From Megachile rotundata (Eukaryota; Arthropoda; Insecta; Hymenoptera; Megachilidae), in NCBI RefSeq assembly GCF_050947335.1, contig NC_134989.1, positions 5,077,501 to 5,141,500 of the forward strand: DNA of 64,000 nt, written 5' to 3'. This document shows positions 1 to 11,099 of the stretch, piece by piece. The first letter of the stretch is position 1, and each line of letters starts with the position of its first letter. The position numbers were made by a program, and so were the translations under genes. A model generated the notes under the pieces. It saw nothing but the letters and a program-made list of their open reading frames with translations. It ran no database searches and was not told the DNA's origin.

Positions 1-588
1 GCTGACGTCCGAATTTTATCTTATTGGGTTAGCAGAACGGATATGGGTCTTCTTTTTCTGGTAAATTTTGTTCAACTTGTGCAGTTGAATCTTAGTTTAT
101 AGATTTTAATGCGTTCACTGCTGTTTCATATGTATACAAATTAATAATACATCAGTAACATATGGCACTGCAATTTGATATTCGTTATATTGATATGTTC
201 GAATTATAGTGACTGTTTGATTAATAACAAGATATATTGATACGCGTATGTATATATTGACATATTGATGCACGTAAATACACTGATATTTTAAACGCTA
301 TATTTAATTCGTTCGAGTAAATAGTACGACTGTTTTTAACAAATCTATAACGATTATTCTGACGGTAGTTTTCACACAAATTCAAACATGTTTCTATATT
401 GTTATTGTCATGCAATATTAGAAAAATTCATTCGTTTCACTGTCCTTTAATTCGAATTAAAAATCTCTCTTATGATCTTTAATATGAAGTATTTAACAAT
501 TAAATTTTAAAAGTGAAAATTCTTTCTTTAATTAAAAGTGGAATAAAAATATTTTCTTCTCATGATCTTCAAATGTCTCGTTGGCTTC
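1..588. other. AT-rich sequence, nothing recognised
   Basis: AT-rich with scattered stops in all frames. A 64-codon minus-strand frame at 221-415 has no domain-like content. I see no repeat or RNA gene here. Confidence 0.6.
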
Positions 589-589
589 A

Positions 590-1265
590 AACTATCAATT
601 TCGCTATTTATGTATAAACAGATAAGTGTATATGTCCATTTGTTTTCCTGAATAAAAAATAAGAAATTGTGTAAAGATCTTAAATTTACCTTGCTCGTAA
701 TACAAGGCCATTAACGCTGTATGAGTACTAAGTCACAATTTTTGTGCCGTATTACAGAATACCGCGTTATATGAGGGTCTACCATAATCCTGTCAGCTTC
801 ACTGTTCATACATAAACAGAAAATAAGTGTATATGTACACTTGCTTTTCTAAACAAAAAATAAGGAATTTTGAAAAATTGTAAATTTATCTTTTTCGCAG
901 TAGAAAGCCATTAGCAGTGCATGAATACTAAGTTACAATCTTTTCGCCGTATTACAAAAAACCGCATCATATGAGGGCCTATCGTAATCCTGTCAACTAT
1001 AGTGTTTGTAAGTAAACAGTAGTTAGGTGCATATGTATACTATTTACTAAACAAAAAATAAAGAATAATATGAAAATCAACATTAACTTCACTGTTCACG
1101 CATAGACAACAGTTAAATGTGCATTTTTTTCTGAACACGAAATTTAAAACTTTATAAGAATGTTAAATTTATTTTGCATGTAATATAAGCCCAGTAGCGT
1201 TATGTGAGTCTAGTCGCAGCATTTTCGCCGTGTTACAAGAAATCGCGTTATATGAGGATCCACCG
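590..1265. repeat. Diverged tandem repeat, unit about 199 bp, 3.5 copies
   Basis: The marker 'aaacagataagtgtatatg' at about 614 recurs at about 815, at about 1013 (aaacagtagttaggtgcata) and, more changed, at about 1104. A second marker, a 'gccgtattaca...ccgcgttatatgag' block, falls at about 748, 947 and 1228. Units 1 and 2 are about 199 bp apart, unit 3 is cut short at about 1090, and unit 4 runs 1095-1265. Copies differ by many substitutions and small indels, so the array is old. I do not recognise the family. The last unit runs into the GC-richer island that follows. Confidence 0.75.
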
Positions 1266-2253
1266 CAAACCTCGAAACTTACAGCATTCAAACTTTACAA
1301 TTTCTCCGAATTCTCTGAAAAAATTCTCCTCTGCAGTTTTCGATAAAACTGTCGAATCTGCCGTGCGTGTATCACGTTCTTTTCGTCACCACAGCAGTAC
1401 GTGTTCCACTTTAACGGTTACGCGGCAAAACTTGATCGAAGAAAAATCGCGCGAGCATCGAGTCGGTCGACCCTGTTTCAAGTCGTGGAATTTGAAGAAC
1501 GTGCCAGTTGTTGGCGCGAGGGGAAAAACGGACTGCGTCCGTGTACATCGGGCGAGGGGGTGAACGGGATGAAGAAAAATTTTTCGGACGTCTTTCCCGG
1601 AGCTTTCACGGCTAAATTGCCGACGACGAAGGATAAAAGTTTGGCGTGGCGTGGCGGGCAGAAAACTCTGACTAGTAACGAGACGTGGAACAACGAATTC
1701 CGATGCAGAGTGATACACGGCCCTGGCCCAACGCCAGGGTTTACGCTGCAAAATTGCACTTCCACCCCGGCCCTCTGACGACCCTCTTTTTCACTCTGCG
1801 CCTCTGTTTCACCGCACCGTCTCCTCGATAATACAACCTGCCGAGGTTTTCGCTTATCTACGACACCGACACGCTTCGTAGGCCGACTCTTCGGCACCGT
1901 TTCGACGCGGTCGCACGAAATTCGGGCATTATCTCACCCCTTGCTGCCCTCTTTGTTCGCGATCCGCTAACGCGACGAAGATGGATCGCGTTTCAACGGA
2001 ACTACACGGAGCCTGTTCAACGACAAATTTCCAACTTTTCCAGCTAGCTTTCGGTGATAAATTGCGGACGATTGAAGGGTACTTTCCCTGAAACCGCTGG
2101 CGGAGTCGAACGAGTGTCGCGTTTAAACGATCTTGATGGGTCATGGAGCGGAAGGGTTGGAAACAGGATTCTCGCGCAATTTGCTGCCTTGCTGCGAGAA
2201 ATTTTCAGGGTAAAGTTGCTCCGGGTATTTTATTAATATCTTCTGAACACATG
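1266..2253. other. GC-richer island without a recognisable gene
   Basis: CpG-containing sequence. Overlapping open frames of up to 139 codons (1204-1563 +, 1401-1778 +, 1386-1751 -, 1478-1897 -) lie on both strands and overlap one another, which is typical of stop-poor GC-rich DNA. No signal peptide, cysteine pattern or known motif is visible. It could hold a promoter or a non-coding exon, but nothing in the sequence decides this. Confidence 0.5.
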
Positions 2254-2255
2254 TA

Positions 2256-3201
2256 CAGGGTGGCTCACCACATTTTGCCATCCAGATTTGCGTCGTTATT
2301 ATTATTTATAGCAAACAATGTTTCAGATGAAATTGAATGGTTTTGAGAGGGGCATATGCTGGTGGTATATTTTTTTTGTAGGTGGACGTGTAAAGGACAT
2401 ATGAAGGTTATTAATGTTTTTTTTAATGGAATCATATATTTTGTATTGCATCAGCCGATATTCCTTCATATTCTTTACAAAAAAGTATTAATCTATTTAC
2501 GTGAAAAAATCATTAGTTTAGGAGATATTTTAATTTTAATGTTTACTTGCAGGAAAGGTTCAACGTGGCGACCATTTGCATCAGAATACTTTCTGAATCG
2601 AGAAATTAATGACTTACTAACATTCTGTAGTATATAATCTTTCTGCATGTGTAGCACTATACCCAGCTTCAAAATAAACTGATGACATGTCTATCTTTTC
2701 TTTTTTAGAATACTTCATTATGAAATGATAATTCACCGTATCGTCGTATTCACCGTATTAGAGACGTAATAGAGACTAAATTTTACTGTTACTGCGCAAC
2801 AAAAAAAACAAAAACTCACAATTCGTTTGGTGACACATGACCTCTCAAAGCATGTAGAAAAACATTTGCTGTTAAGTTACGGCAATTCATAATATTAACC
2901 AGAAAGTCACGATTTCCTAACAAGTTAGAATTAAAATATCTCCTAAACTAATGATTTTTTCACATAAATATTCTTTTTTGTAAAGAATATGAAGGAGTAT
3001 CAGCTGATGCAATAAAAAATATATGATTCCATTTAAAAAACATTAATGACCTTCATATGTCCTTTACACGTCCACCTACAAAAAAAATATATCATCAGCA
3101 TATGCCCCTCTTAAAACCATTCGACTTCATCTGAAACGTTGTTTACTGTGAGTAATAATAATGACATAAATCTAGATGGCAAAATGTGGTGAACCACCCT
3201 G
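2256..3201 (-). mobile_element. TIR DNA transposon remnant with long inverted arms (copy 1)
   Basis: The element starts CAGGGTGGCTCACCACATTT and ends with the near reverse complement AAATGTGGTGAACCACCCTG, directly between TA dinucleotides (2254-2255 and 3202-3203). This fits Tc1/mariner-type TA target duplication. The inverted arms run far inward, about 2256-2543 and 2931-3201, so the element could fold as a large hairpin. The unique core carries a decayed transposase fragment on the minus strand. A second copy at 22808-23751 lies in the opposite orientation. A 93-codon frame at 2356-2637 is arm sequence read through, not a gene. At 946 bp with only a partial, broken ORF it is non-autonomous. 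Confidence 0.85.
2552..2718 (-). pseudogene. Transposase N-terminal remnant inside copy 1
   Basis: Read on the minus strand from an ATG at 2718, the frame begins MKYSKKEKIDMSSVYFE-like, the same start as in the copy at 23290. It resembles the N-terminal helix-turn-helix found in several insect transposases (pattern YS.EEK.DM...Y....N/SA..A..LY), then breaks at stops. No catalytic DDE region is present. Assignment to a transposase rests on this short pattern plus its place between TIRs. Confidence 0.5.
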
Positions 3202-3203
3202 TA

Positions 3204-4279
3204 CTTATGGTGTGAACATGCTGTAGTGTGTAAGTTTAATTTTTATTTTTCAGATATCACTTATTTACAGTTTTCTTTTGGTTTTATTATAGCTTCTCAT
3301 TAGTGAGTTTAAGCGACAAAACTGGTTTACTATGTTTTTTAATTTTTTTATAAATTTCTTTATGATTAAACTAAATCACTTAAACCCAATAATTTTCCCC
3401 TAGAAAAATCGAGCTCGTCCCTAACATACTCCCTGCATTCACCAATAAAATTAATGAACTTGATCCATATATCAAACAAATCCTACTTTTCACAACAAAC
3501 CAAAAGCAGCGAATAAAAAGCTCGTCGATACAAATAAGCGAGTAACCAGAAATTCTCGTTGTTAATCAACAAAAATGCTCGCCACGTTCGAACTGTTTGT
3601 GATTGTAATTCAGTTGCGTGTAGGTATGAAAGATGCAAAGAAAAGTTCCGATCGTCGAACAGCGTCTGGGCGAAGAAAAATACGCAGTCCAGAGAGTAGA
3701 GCTGCGAACTTATGCAGCTGCGGAAAAAATGGCACGCAAAAGTAAAAGTTGTATGAGGCATATCGTATGTGTTGCGCGCATTATCGATAGGGGAAGGCGG
3801 AGTGTAATGCTCCCGTGTGGTCTAAGGCTTCCCCTTCGTTTTCATCGTGTTCCACTGGCAGTTCCAATGTGTGTTGCAACTGAGAAATCACCCCTCGGCT
3901 TTTCCCCTGGTAAACGCCATTTTAGAAATGGCAGCATCGCGCCAATTCGAAACGCATCGGGAATAATTGATGCGTCCCTGTTCTCTTCCGCAACAACGCG
4001 TGAAATGATCGTCCTTTCAAGGTGAAACGACAATACCGTTTCTTGGGAGGAAATGTTTCTTCAGCATCGAGTTCTGTTGCTATTTTACGTGACTTAACTC
4101 TTTGAATTCCTATGTCGACTCGACATCATATTTCTGTTGTATCTTGTAAATAATTTAGATAAATAGATTGGTGGAATATGTTGTAAAAATAACTGACAAT
4201 ATGGTTTTCACAAAATATATTGAAAGAAAGAAACATGTTAATTACGTGGGAGTTGGTTTGCAACTAAATCACTGCCCAG
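3204..4279. other. Unassigned sequence with a GC-richer stretch at 3600-4030
   Basis: AT-rich to about 3600, then mixed composition. A 130-codon + frame (3633-4025) spans the GC-richer part but is opposed by minus-strand frames and has no recognisable domain, signal peptide or convincing splice context. I treat it as non-coding. Confidence 0.45.
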
Positions 4280-4372
4280 ATCGCCAACGTAGTATACCGA
4301 TCGTACATCAGCGACATCAATCGCCAGGCAATCGACACTATTATGGTTACCGACCATTAGAACATACACATT
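4280..4372 (+). CDS. Possible small linker exon (weak)
   Basis: A short, locally less AT-rich block follows the acceptor-like 'actgcccag'. In the open frame (codon starts 4279 plus multiples of 3) it reads RQRSIPIVHQRHQSPGNRHY and then YGYRPLEH, a basic, His/Gln-rich stretch. It lies about 1 kb upstream of the chitin-binding exon on the same strand and could be a linker exon of that gene. No good donor is visible and the phase does not clearly match the exon at 5393, so it may be chance. Confidence 0.2.
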
Positions 4373-4401
4373 TTCTTATAATACATGAAAAATATATTTA
4401 A

Positions 4402-5392
4402 CACACACTCCGTACTGTTGCTATATATTTTATTGCGAACTTTAGGATTAACCCTTTCACTGTGGGTACGGTTTATAAACCACATGCTAAAATTATTACC
4501 ATGAAGGGTGTGATATAATAAACTACTTCTTGCTAATATCAAATAGCAGTGGTTTACTACTAAAAATAAAATAAGTACAAAGACAGCTTTTAAAATGGAA
4601 TATCAATTCAGTAATAAGGTCAGATTAAAATTAAATTAAAACATTTTCATTTTACAAAAAGCATTCGTAGTTAAAAGGTGAATTTTTCTTTTTACTAAGG
4701 ATTTGTTTAAATAACACTTAACACACAGACAATTTATTAACGGAGAAATATGGTTTAATATATTTTGTTTTTGAAAAAAGTAACATCTGGTTGAGAGAAG
4801 TTTCGTAGAGATTTGTAGAATTTCGTAAATTCGTAGAATGAAGTATTTACAAAATTAATTGGATCATTGACAGTGACAATTTATATTTTATATTACTGCT
4901 TTTTAATTTTACAGTAATCTAACAAATACTAGGTTTTCAATATATGACTTTGCTTAAGAATTTTACATCTAATTTTAATTTAAATGCTTATATTTATATT
5001 ATTGCAATGTTATTAAATATGTTTCGTGACGCTATTAAATATAGACCTTATTGATCCAGGTTTCGTCGAAGCTAAATTAAAAAAGTCGAATTACTTCGTC
5101 ATGCGTGTGAAAGGCGTGTAAGATTTAATAATACCTATATTTACGGAAATTTAATACTCTACATATATTTATTGAAATAATATATTCACAACTTGATTAA
5201 ATTGAAAAAAGTACGCTATGTTAACATTTGTTAGGTTTAACATAAATAAAATTCATCGTTCTTAATTTTTCATTAAACTCATAAAGAATTTATTTCTGGT
5301 TAAAAAGTAACTTAAAACTAGTTAATAAATATGATAGATTTTGTGATTTGTAACGGAACATATTTTATGACAATATGAAATTTGAATCACAG
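4402..5392. other. AT-rich spacer, one possible TTAA-element end
   Basis: At 4449-4452 the sequence TTAACCCTTTCACTGTGGG resembles the first bases of TTAA-type (piggyBac-like) elements, but I find no matching second end. The rest is AT-rich with stops in all frames. Its last bases (gaatcacag) serve as the acceptor for the next exon. Confidence 0.4.
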
Positions 5393-5563
5393 GAACCACG
5401 ATGTCCACTTCATTTAACAGGAATGCTAGCGCATCCTACAGATTGCACAAAAATGCGCAATGTGCACAAGGCGGAACATTTATCAAGGATTGTGCTCGTG
5501 GTACAACGCTTAATCCTGTTATCAGTGTTTGCGATTGGCCACACAAGGTGAAAGATTGCGAAG
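5393..5563 (+). CDS. Peritrophin-A / type-2 chitin-binding domain exon with a one-base frameshift
   Basis: What is seen: after an acceptor 'gaatcacag', the first frame reads EPRCPLHLTGMLAHPTDCTK. From 5461 a second frame reads CAQGGTFIKDC, then ARGTTLNPVISVCDWPHKV, then KDCE, ending at a donor-like AAG|GTAATC (5564). The six cysteines fit the CBM14/ChtBD2 spacing (C-x13-C, about x5, C-x9-C-x12-C-x8-C), as do the PTDC and CDWP motifs. What is known: such domains bind chitin in secreted peritrophins, cuticle proteins and some multidomain proteases; they are often one domain per exon. Oddity: the two halves are offset by one base, just after a run of five A (5449-5453). One more A there would give a continuous domain, so this is either an assembly homopolymer error or a disabled exon. 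Without splicing at 5563 the second frame stops at TAA 5575-5577, so it could instead be a last exon. No other domain of this kind is visible nearby, so the parent gene is unknown. Confidence 0.85.
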
Positions 5564-5850
5564 GTAATCATGATTAAATATGCAACTAAACAATACATTT
5601 ATATTACTACTAAAAGTACCATAGCGGTCAAATGTTTCGAACAGATTTCACATATCTGTTATTATTTATTTATTGTTGTATTAATTTGTTTATTATTACT
5701 CTAGTATATCTAAATAAATCTAATATTTTGTGGTCCCTTTTATTTATGATACAAATACTCATATGTATATACGTTATACATATATCTGCAATATAGTAAC
5801 TACAACAATAGAGGAATGAAGGAATGAAGGAATGAATGAACGCAGGAAAG

Positions 5851-6058
5851 TAGGAATTTAGGAATTTAGGAATTTAGGAATTTAGGAATTTAGGAATTTA
5901 GGAATTTAGGAATTTAGGAATTTAGGAATTTAGGAATTTAGGAATTTGGGAATTTGAGAATTTAGGAATTTAGGAATTTAGGAATTTAGGAATTTAGGAA
6001 TTTAGGAATTTAGGAATTAAGGAATTTAAGAATTTAGGAATTTAGGAATTCTGGAATT
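5851..6058. repeat. (GGAATTTA)n 8-bp array
   Basis: About 25 tandem copies of GGAATTTA with a few variants (ggaatttg, ggaattaa), preceded by a (GGAATGAA)-type stretch at 5812-5840. Beyond 6058 it fades into degenerate AATTT-rich words to about 6290. It belongs to the same word family as the other 8-bp arrays in the window. Confidence 0.95.
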
Positions 6059-6299
6059 CATTAATTTAGAAATTTAATATAAATATGGGGAAAAATTACT
6101 AATTGGAAATTCGTGCAACTTTAAAACATAAGAATTTCAAATTTTTCGAATAGCAGAAACTCAAAAATCTAAAAATTCGGTGATTTAAAAATTTATATAG
6201 TAAGAAATTTGATAATTCACTACCTCATAAATTTCAGAACTTGAAAATTTATGAATTCAAAACCATAAAAATCTAGGAATTAAAAAACCAAAAAATGTT

Positions 6300-7187
6300 C
6301 AACTACAAAATTGCACATTACGTTACACCATATTTCCTCTCTTTCATCGCTAATTTTGGTATAAATTTGAACTCCAGTACATGACTACGCCGTACGATAC
6401 ACGTATATTTCTTCCCGTATATTCATTATACAAAGGTACTTACCCCTTATATAAATAAATAATCGCAAAAAGATAAAAGCAAAATTGTTAATACCGGGCA
6501 AGAGAAGCACGAACTTCATCCGGCAGCTCAAACTTCCCGGCGTTAAACTTTCATAAAAACGGGCAAAGGAAAAACTCGATACACAGAGAGTAAAGAAAAC
6601 TTCGATGATTTTCCGGCGCAAAAAAAGTCGCATTGTTAGACCATCCGAATCTTATCGCGGTGAGATTAAGTTGCCGATAGAGTCATGGTGGTAGGAAAGG
6701 AGAGTCATGGTGGTAGGACGCCGACGGGGGTATGCTAATGCGAGAGTAGCCTTCTGGGTCCCTCGAAGCCAGAACCAACACGCGTTCCTGACCCGACGCT
6801 GTCACGACTTTAGAACAATGGCGTCGATATACATGTCTCATTTATATACACGTATTCCTCGATACGGCGTACTGCGCTGCAGAACGTTCGCAACACCACG
6901 GATCAGAGATCTTCCTCGAACCCTCTGGCCGATAAAATCCCAGGAATGGAAATCAATTCGGCGAGAGCCGGGTCATTCATGATTTAACGCGCCGCCTTTA
7001 CCAAACGTTTCGAATTGTTTCGTTCCAATGTCTTCCTTGCTTTCGATTGGCTAAAGTATCCAATCATCGACTCTTTCGGAAAATGTATACCGAGCTATAC
7101 ATTTTCATGTATCAGTTTGTTCAAAATTGTATGTGCATTTGCGAGTTTATATTACAATTTCTATAAAATTGTATGGGCTGAAAGGTA
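6300..7187. other. Unassigned sequence with GC-richer island 6480-7060
   Basis: A 91-codon + frame (6707-6982) covers the GC-richer part but shows no domain, and 'gagtcatggtggtagga' occurs twice at 6681-6719. No gene is supported. Confidence 0.45.
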
Positions 7188-7189
7188 TA

Positions 7190-7765
7190 CAGGGTGAGTA
7201 ATAACTATTAGCACCTTAACACTAGAACTATCAACCAGTTAAAATGACTGGTTTTCTTTTTGATTTTTCATTTTAAATTGCAAAATTTTATTGTCGTGAT
7301 TTTATGGAAATGTCTGTCATGTTTTGTTGAAGTAAAAACTAGTTTTATATGTTACTTGATGTTTTAGTATTTATTTATTTCCCTTTTCATTTTATTTTTA
7401 ATATACGTGCATTTAATGTCGGTAGTTCTAATGTTAAATATCTATAAGGTCCTGAGAAAAATTAGTCTGACCAAAATTGTATGCTATGAAGGGGTCTATT
7501 ATATAGCGATAATAATTTTTGTCCAAATGGAAGCGCTTCAGAAATATGAAGGCCATCACCATGTTTTTTTTTAATGAAACGGTATGGTTTTTTACTTGCA
7601 TTCTGATAGAGTATTTCAAGACGAATACAACGATCTATGGTCTGGTTTAAGATAATTGTGATGAAAAATAATTTATTTTTAGAAAATGGTCGAACACTTC
7701 CTTCCTAGCTCTAGTTGTTGATACTTCATCTCTGTCTCGTAATCTTTGTAATATATGTTACCCTA
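7190..7765. mobile_element. Probable TIR element of the CAGGGTG type, interrupted by a MITE
   Basis: The left end CAGGGTGAGTAATAACTATT follows TA (7188-7189). A possible matching end is 'taatatatgttacccta' at about 7749-7765 followed by TA, which is diverged. The sequence on the right of the inserted MITE continues as ordinary AT-rich DNA. The right boundary is uncertain, so only the left end and the nested insertion are firm. Confidence 0.4.
7220..7433. mobile_element. piggyBac-like MITE, 214 bp, TTAA flanks
   Basis: The element begins CACTAGAACTATCAACCAG after TTAA (7216-7219) and ends GTCGGTAGTTCTAATG before TTAA (7434-7437). Read inward, both ends are CAYTAGAACTAYC. TTAA duplication with C..G ends is the hallmark of the piggyBac superfamily. 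Just inside the left end is a small hairpin (CCAGTtaaaatgACTGG), common in these elements. It has no ORF and is non-autonomous. It appears to have inserted into the CAGGGTG-type element around it. Confidence 0.7.
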
Positions 7766-7774
7766 TATATTATA

Positions 7775-8160
7775 ATTTTTATAAAATGTGCACTGTAAAG
7801 TTTGAGGACGTTTCTATTTATCTAATATTGTTGCGTAGAACCATTTCCATATTTCTCCATAAACGGATTTTTATACAGTCTGCAAGGTTTTCTTTATTCA
7901 CATAATATTGCTCTCTCAGACCATTTTAGAATGATTCATAGTTAACGCAGTTTTATTACAATTACATACGCATTGCAAAGTAATTGCTTCGTCTGCTAAA
8001 TTAATATTGTTCTCTAGCACCATTTTAGAGTTATTTTTCAGGTTTTTATTAAAATTGTATGGACATTGCAAACTTGGAGGATATTTCTATTGTTGGAAGA
8101 TTTCTCTTCCATGAATTCTTATAAACCAGATTTTTGTTAAAAATTCTACAAATACTTGAT
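7775..8160. repeat. Diverged tandem repeat, unit about 80-100 bp
   Basis: The marker 'aatattgttgcgtagaacca' at about 7824 recurs as 'aatattgctctctcagacca' at about 7905 and 'aatattgttctctagcacca' at about 8003. The partner block 'gcattgcaaagt/acattgcaaacttgga' also recurs. Three to four units are visible, much diverged. The family is not recognised. Confidence 0.6.
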
Positions 8161-8224
8161 TTCTAACGTCACATGTTAGCTACTGCAATATTCAGTATTT
8201 ACTGACGTATTAAACTATAAAAGT

Positions 8225-9000
8225 CTGATTTTATTTATCGAGTTTGGAATATAGGTATTTGGAAACCTTGTCATTTGAGGACATTAGCATTTGTACTGCA
8301 TTGGTAGGCTGTACAAATATGGAAATTTAAATGCTTGCAGATTTAGGAATTGAGGATCTAGATATTTCAAAATGCAGAAATTTGAAATTTTTGAAATTTG
8401 GGAACGTGTTTTGGGACAGAGGTAGTTGGAGACCTTAGGATTTGGTAATCTACAGATATCAAAATTCAGATATTTGGCTGACTAATCATTTGGGGACGTA
8501 GGTGTTTTGAAACATAGATATTTGGAGATCTCGGGAGTATCTATGGATACAGAAATTTATCTATAAAGATTCTAGAGAGTACTTGACATCTATGAGAGTA
8601 TAGGAATTTGTGAGGAAATACATACATGGAAACTTTGTAATTTAGGTATTTTGGGATTTGAGGATCTATGAATGTGAGATATTTGCAGATCTACGAATAT
8701 GAGAATCCAGATATGTGAAGCTTTAGGAGTTTGAATATCTAGAAATTTGAGGATACATCGATTGAACTTGGTAGTTGGAAATATAGATACCTTGAAAATA
8801 ATTTAGAGATCTACGGATGCAACCTACATATTTGGACATCTAAGAATTTGAGGATCTCGAAATTTGGGGATACAGAAAGAGGACCTTAAAATTTGGGAAC
8901 AGGTGTTTCGAAAACTTTGGATTTGCAAATTCGCAGATATGAGAATCTACCTATTCGTAAATCTAAGATTTTGAGGATTTAGAAATTCGAATACACATAG
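8225..9000. repeat. Degenerate GGAATTTG/GATCTA minisatellite tract
   Basis: A long run of 8-12-bp words such as aatttgggg, gaggatctag and gatatttgg with no fixed period. It matches the filling of the TIR-bounded elements at 13471 and 26930, but I could not find convincing TIRs at its borders, so it may be an older relative that has lost its ends. Confidence 0.7.
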
Positions 9001-9729
9001 GACCTACAAAAGGTACATAGGTACATCTTATAAAATAAAAAGAAATTACAAAAATAAGAAGTATCTACGCATATATAGAACCACCATAAATAAACTGTAC
9101 TGTATGTAGGACAACCTTCCTCGCGTCCATGAAAACATTTTATCAACAGGAAGTGTCCCAATTTCCGTGTGGCTCGTAAACGCAGCTTCACAGTAGCCGT
9201 GGAAATTTTAATAAGCATAGCCTCAGTAAGGCAATCCTGCGAAGTTAGACAAGTACGTATTGATTCGTTCGATGGTGAAGTTTCCTTAAAATGAGAGGAG
9301 GAGAAAGAAGGAGGAGGAGGAGCCGACAGGAGGAGAGAAAAACTGTTCGCCGCGCCGAGAAACTGGAACGTGCGATCAGCTTATTATAAGTCAACCGAAG
9401 AAGGCCGCGACTGAAAAGTTTGAATTCCCTGCTAAGAACATTTCTGGGACAAGGGACTCTTGAGTAAACTCAGCCAGCAAGGAACTACCGGTTCCCGAAC
9501 CGTCCGAGATGGTTAACGAGCCTGTGCGCCGAACGATTTCACGATGGACTCTCGTTTCGAATTTAATAAAGGTCGATTTGCCTTTTTCATTCGGAGACTC
9601 GATCACGATCAAAGGGGGAACATCCTTAAAGTTATACTGTAGCCCTTCTGTCGTTTCGCAGACGTTATTATGATTTCATTTTGCGACTGTTGGGGTAAAT
9701 ACAGAAGGCCGATTTGCGATATTTAAACG
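9001..9729. other. GC-richer island with a purine-rich stretch
   Basis: It contains a GA-rich run at about 9293-9340 (GAGGAGGAG words) and a 73-codon minus frame (9391-9612) without recognisable motifs. No gene is supported. Confidence 0.45.
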
Positions 9730-10200
9730 ACTGATTCGTTATTTTAGAGATTGGAAAGGGAAATTAAAGTTTCCGATTTTTTAGATGTTGGGTTTTGAAA
9801 TTTTTTGGGGTTTGAAGATTTGAAAAATTTTTAAAAGTAAACCAACTTTACGCAGAAGTACACCAGTTTTCACAATTTTTGTAGTTTCTGTAATTCTGAT
9901 CATTTTTATCATTTTTTGAACTTTTGGAATTTTTGTAATTTTGTGTTTTTTTTATGTCTGTGTGAACTTTGTTATTTTCGTAATTTTTGCAATTTTTATA
10001 ATTTTGGTCATTTTGGCAATCTTGGTATTTTGATCATTTTTATACTTTTGATAATGTTTATAATTATAGTAATTCTTGTAGTAATTTTTCTGATTTTTAT
10101 GGTCCCGGTAATTTTTATAATTTTGTTAATTTTTGTAATTTTGGCAATTTTGGAATTTTGGTAATTTTGACAATTGTAGTAATTTTTACAAATGAACAAT
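9730..10200. repeat. Degenerate (TAATTTTTG/GTAATTTTGG)n tract
   Basis: The words aatttttgtaattttgg and ttttataattttgg repeat with an irregular 8-10-bp period. The 82-codon + frame at 9916-10164 and the 63-codon minus frame at 10008-10199 are products of the repeat (long I/F/V and K/I runs), not genes. Confidence 0.8.
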
Positions 10201-11099
10201 ATTAACTATATTAAATTATCTATGGAATAAATATAAAATTAACTATAAAATAAGCAATGAATTATATAAAATACACATATTAATTGTATATAATTAACTA
10301 TACTAAAACATAATTTATAATTTATATAAATTATTGTAATAAGAAGTGCTATCATTGACCGTATATCCATTCGCAGTACTCTAAAAGTTGAATTTACCTC
10401 TAGATGTTGGTTATTTTAACAGAATAGGAACGTACACAATAGTCCGTTACAGAAAATGCTTGTCTCCAGGGGACATTTAATTCGGCCATCGCGTTCGACG
10501 ATTTTTGGCAACGCTATTCTTTCGAAAATATCCGCGCCGTTTGCCAGGAGGAAATACACTTGGCTCGAGGATCCTAAAGCCAGACGCGTAGATAAAAGAA
10601 GTAAACGGATACGAAACGGGGAAAATGAAACGGAGAAATATGACAGAAAAGCTATACGGAGAGTGGGTAAATTTTTGGGGGAAGAAAGAAAGAAAAGAGA
10701 ATGCAGAGAGTGTATAAGTCTTAAGGGAAACGCACTAGTCGTAAGCTAGATACACGAGGATAGAAACGAAATAAACAGCTGAGAAACCACTTTCAAGATA
10801 GACAACACGCGTAAAAAGACCAGAAAGAGAAATGAAAACGTAAGACGTACTTGAAAAGAAATTGCTCTCGATGCGGAAGGCTAAACAACTCCTCGTATAT
10901 TTCAAATGTAAAGATACTTTCAGTTTGAGATACGCCAGATGAAATACCATTTGATCATTCAACGATATAAGATTTAATAAGTTAAACAAGTTTCAGACTG
11001 GGATGGAGCTTATTGTTTGAATTGCGAGGAATGTTTCACTCCTGGGATTTGGCTGGGTGTGAAAGTTTGTAGAAGCAAATTTCAAGGGTACTTTACTTT
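10201..11099. other. Unassigned, mixed composition
   Basis: Frames of 97 (+, 10456-10749) and 84 (-, 10735-10989) codons are present but carry no recognisable motif. A stretch at 11064-11100 (gtttgtagaagcaaattt) loosely resembles the left end of the TIR/minisatellite family but is too diverged to call. Confidence 0.4.

Noticed and set aside
1204..1897. Overlapping frames of 119-139 codons
   Set aside because: Overlap on both strands in a GC-rich island, with no motif or splice support.
5410..5598. 62-codon minus frame beginning MYCLVAYLIM
   Set aside because: It is the shadow of the chitin-binding exon on the opposite strand.
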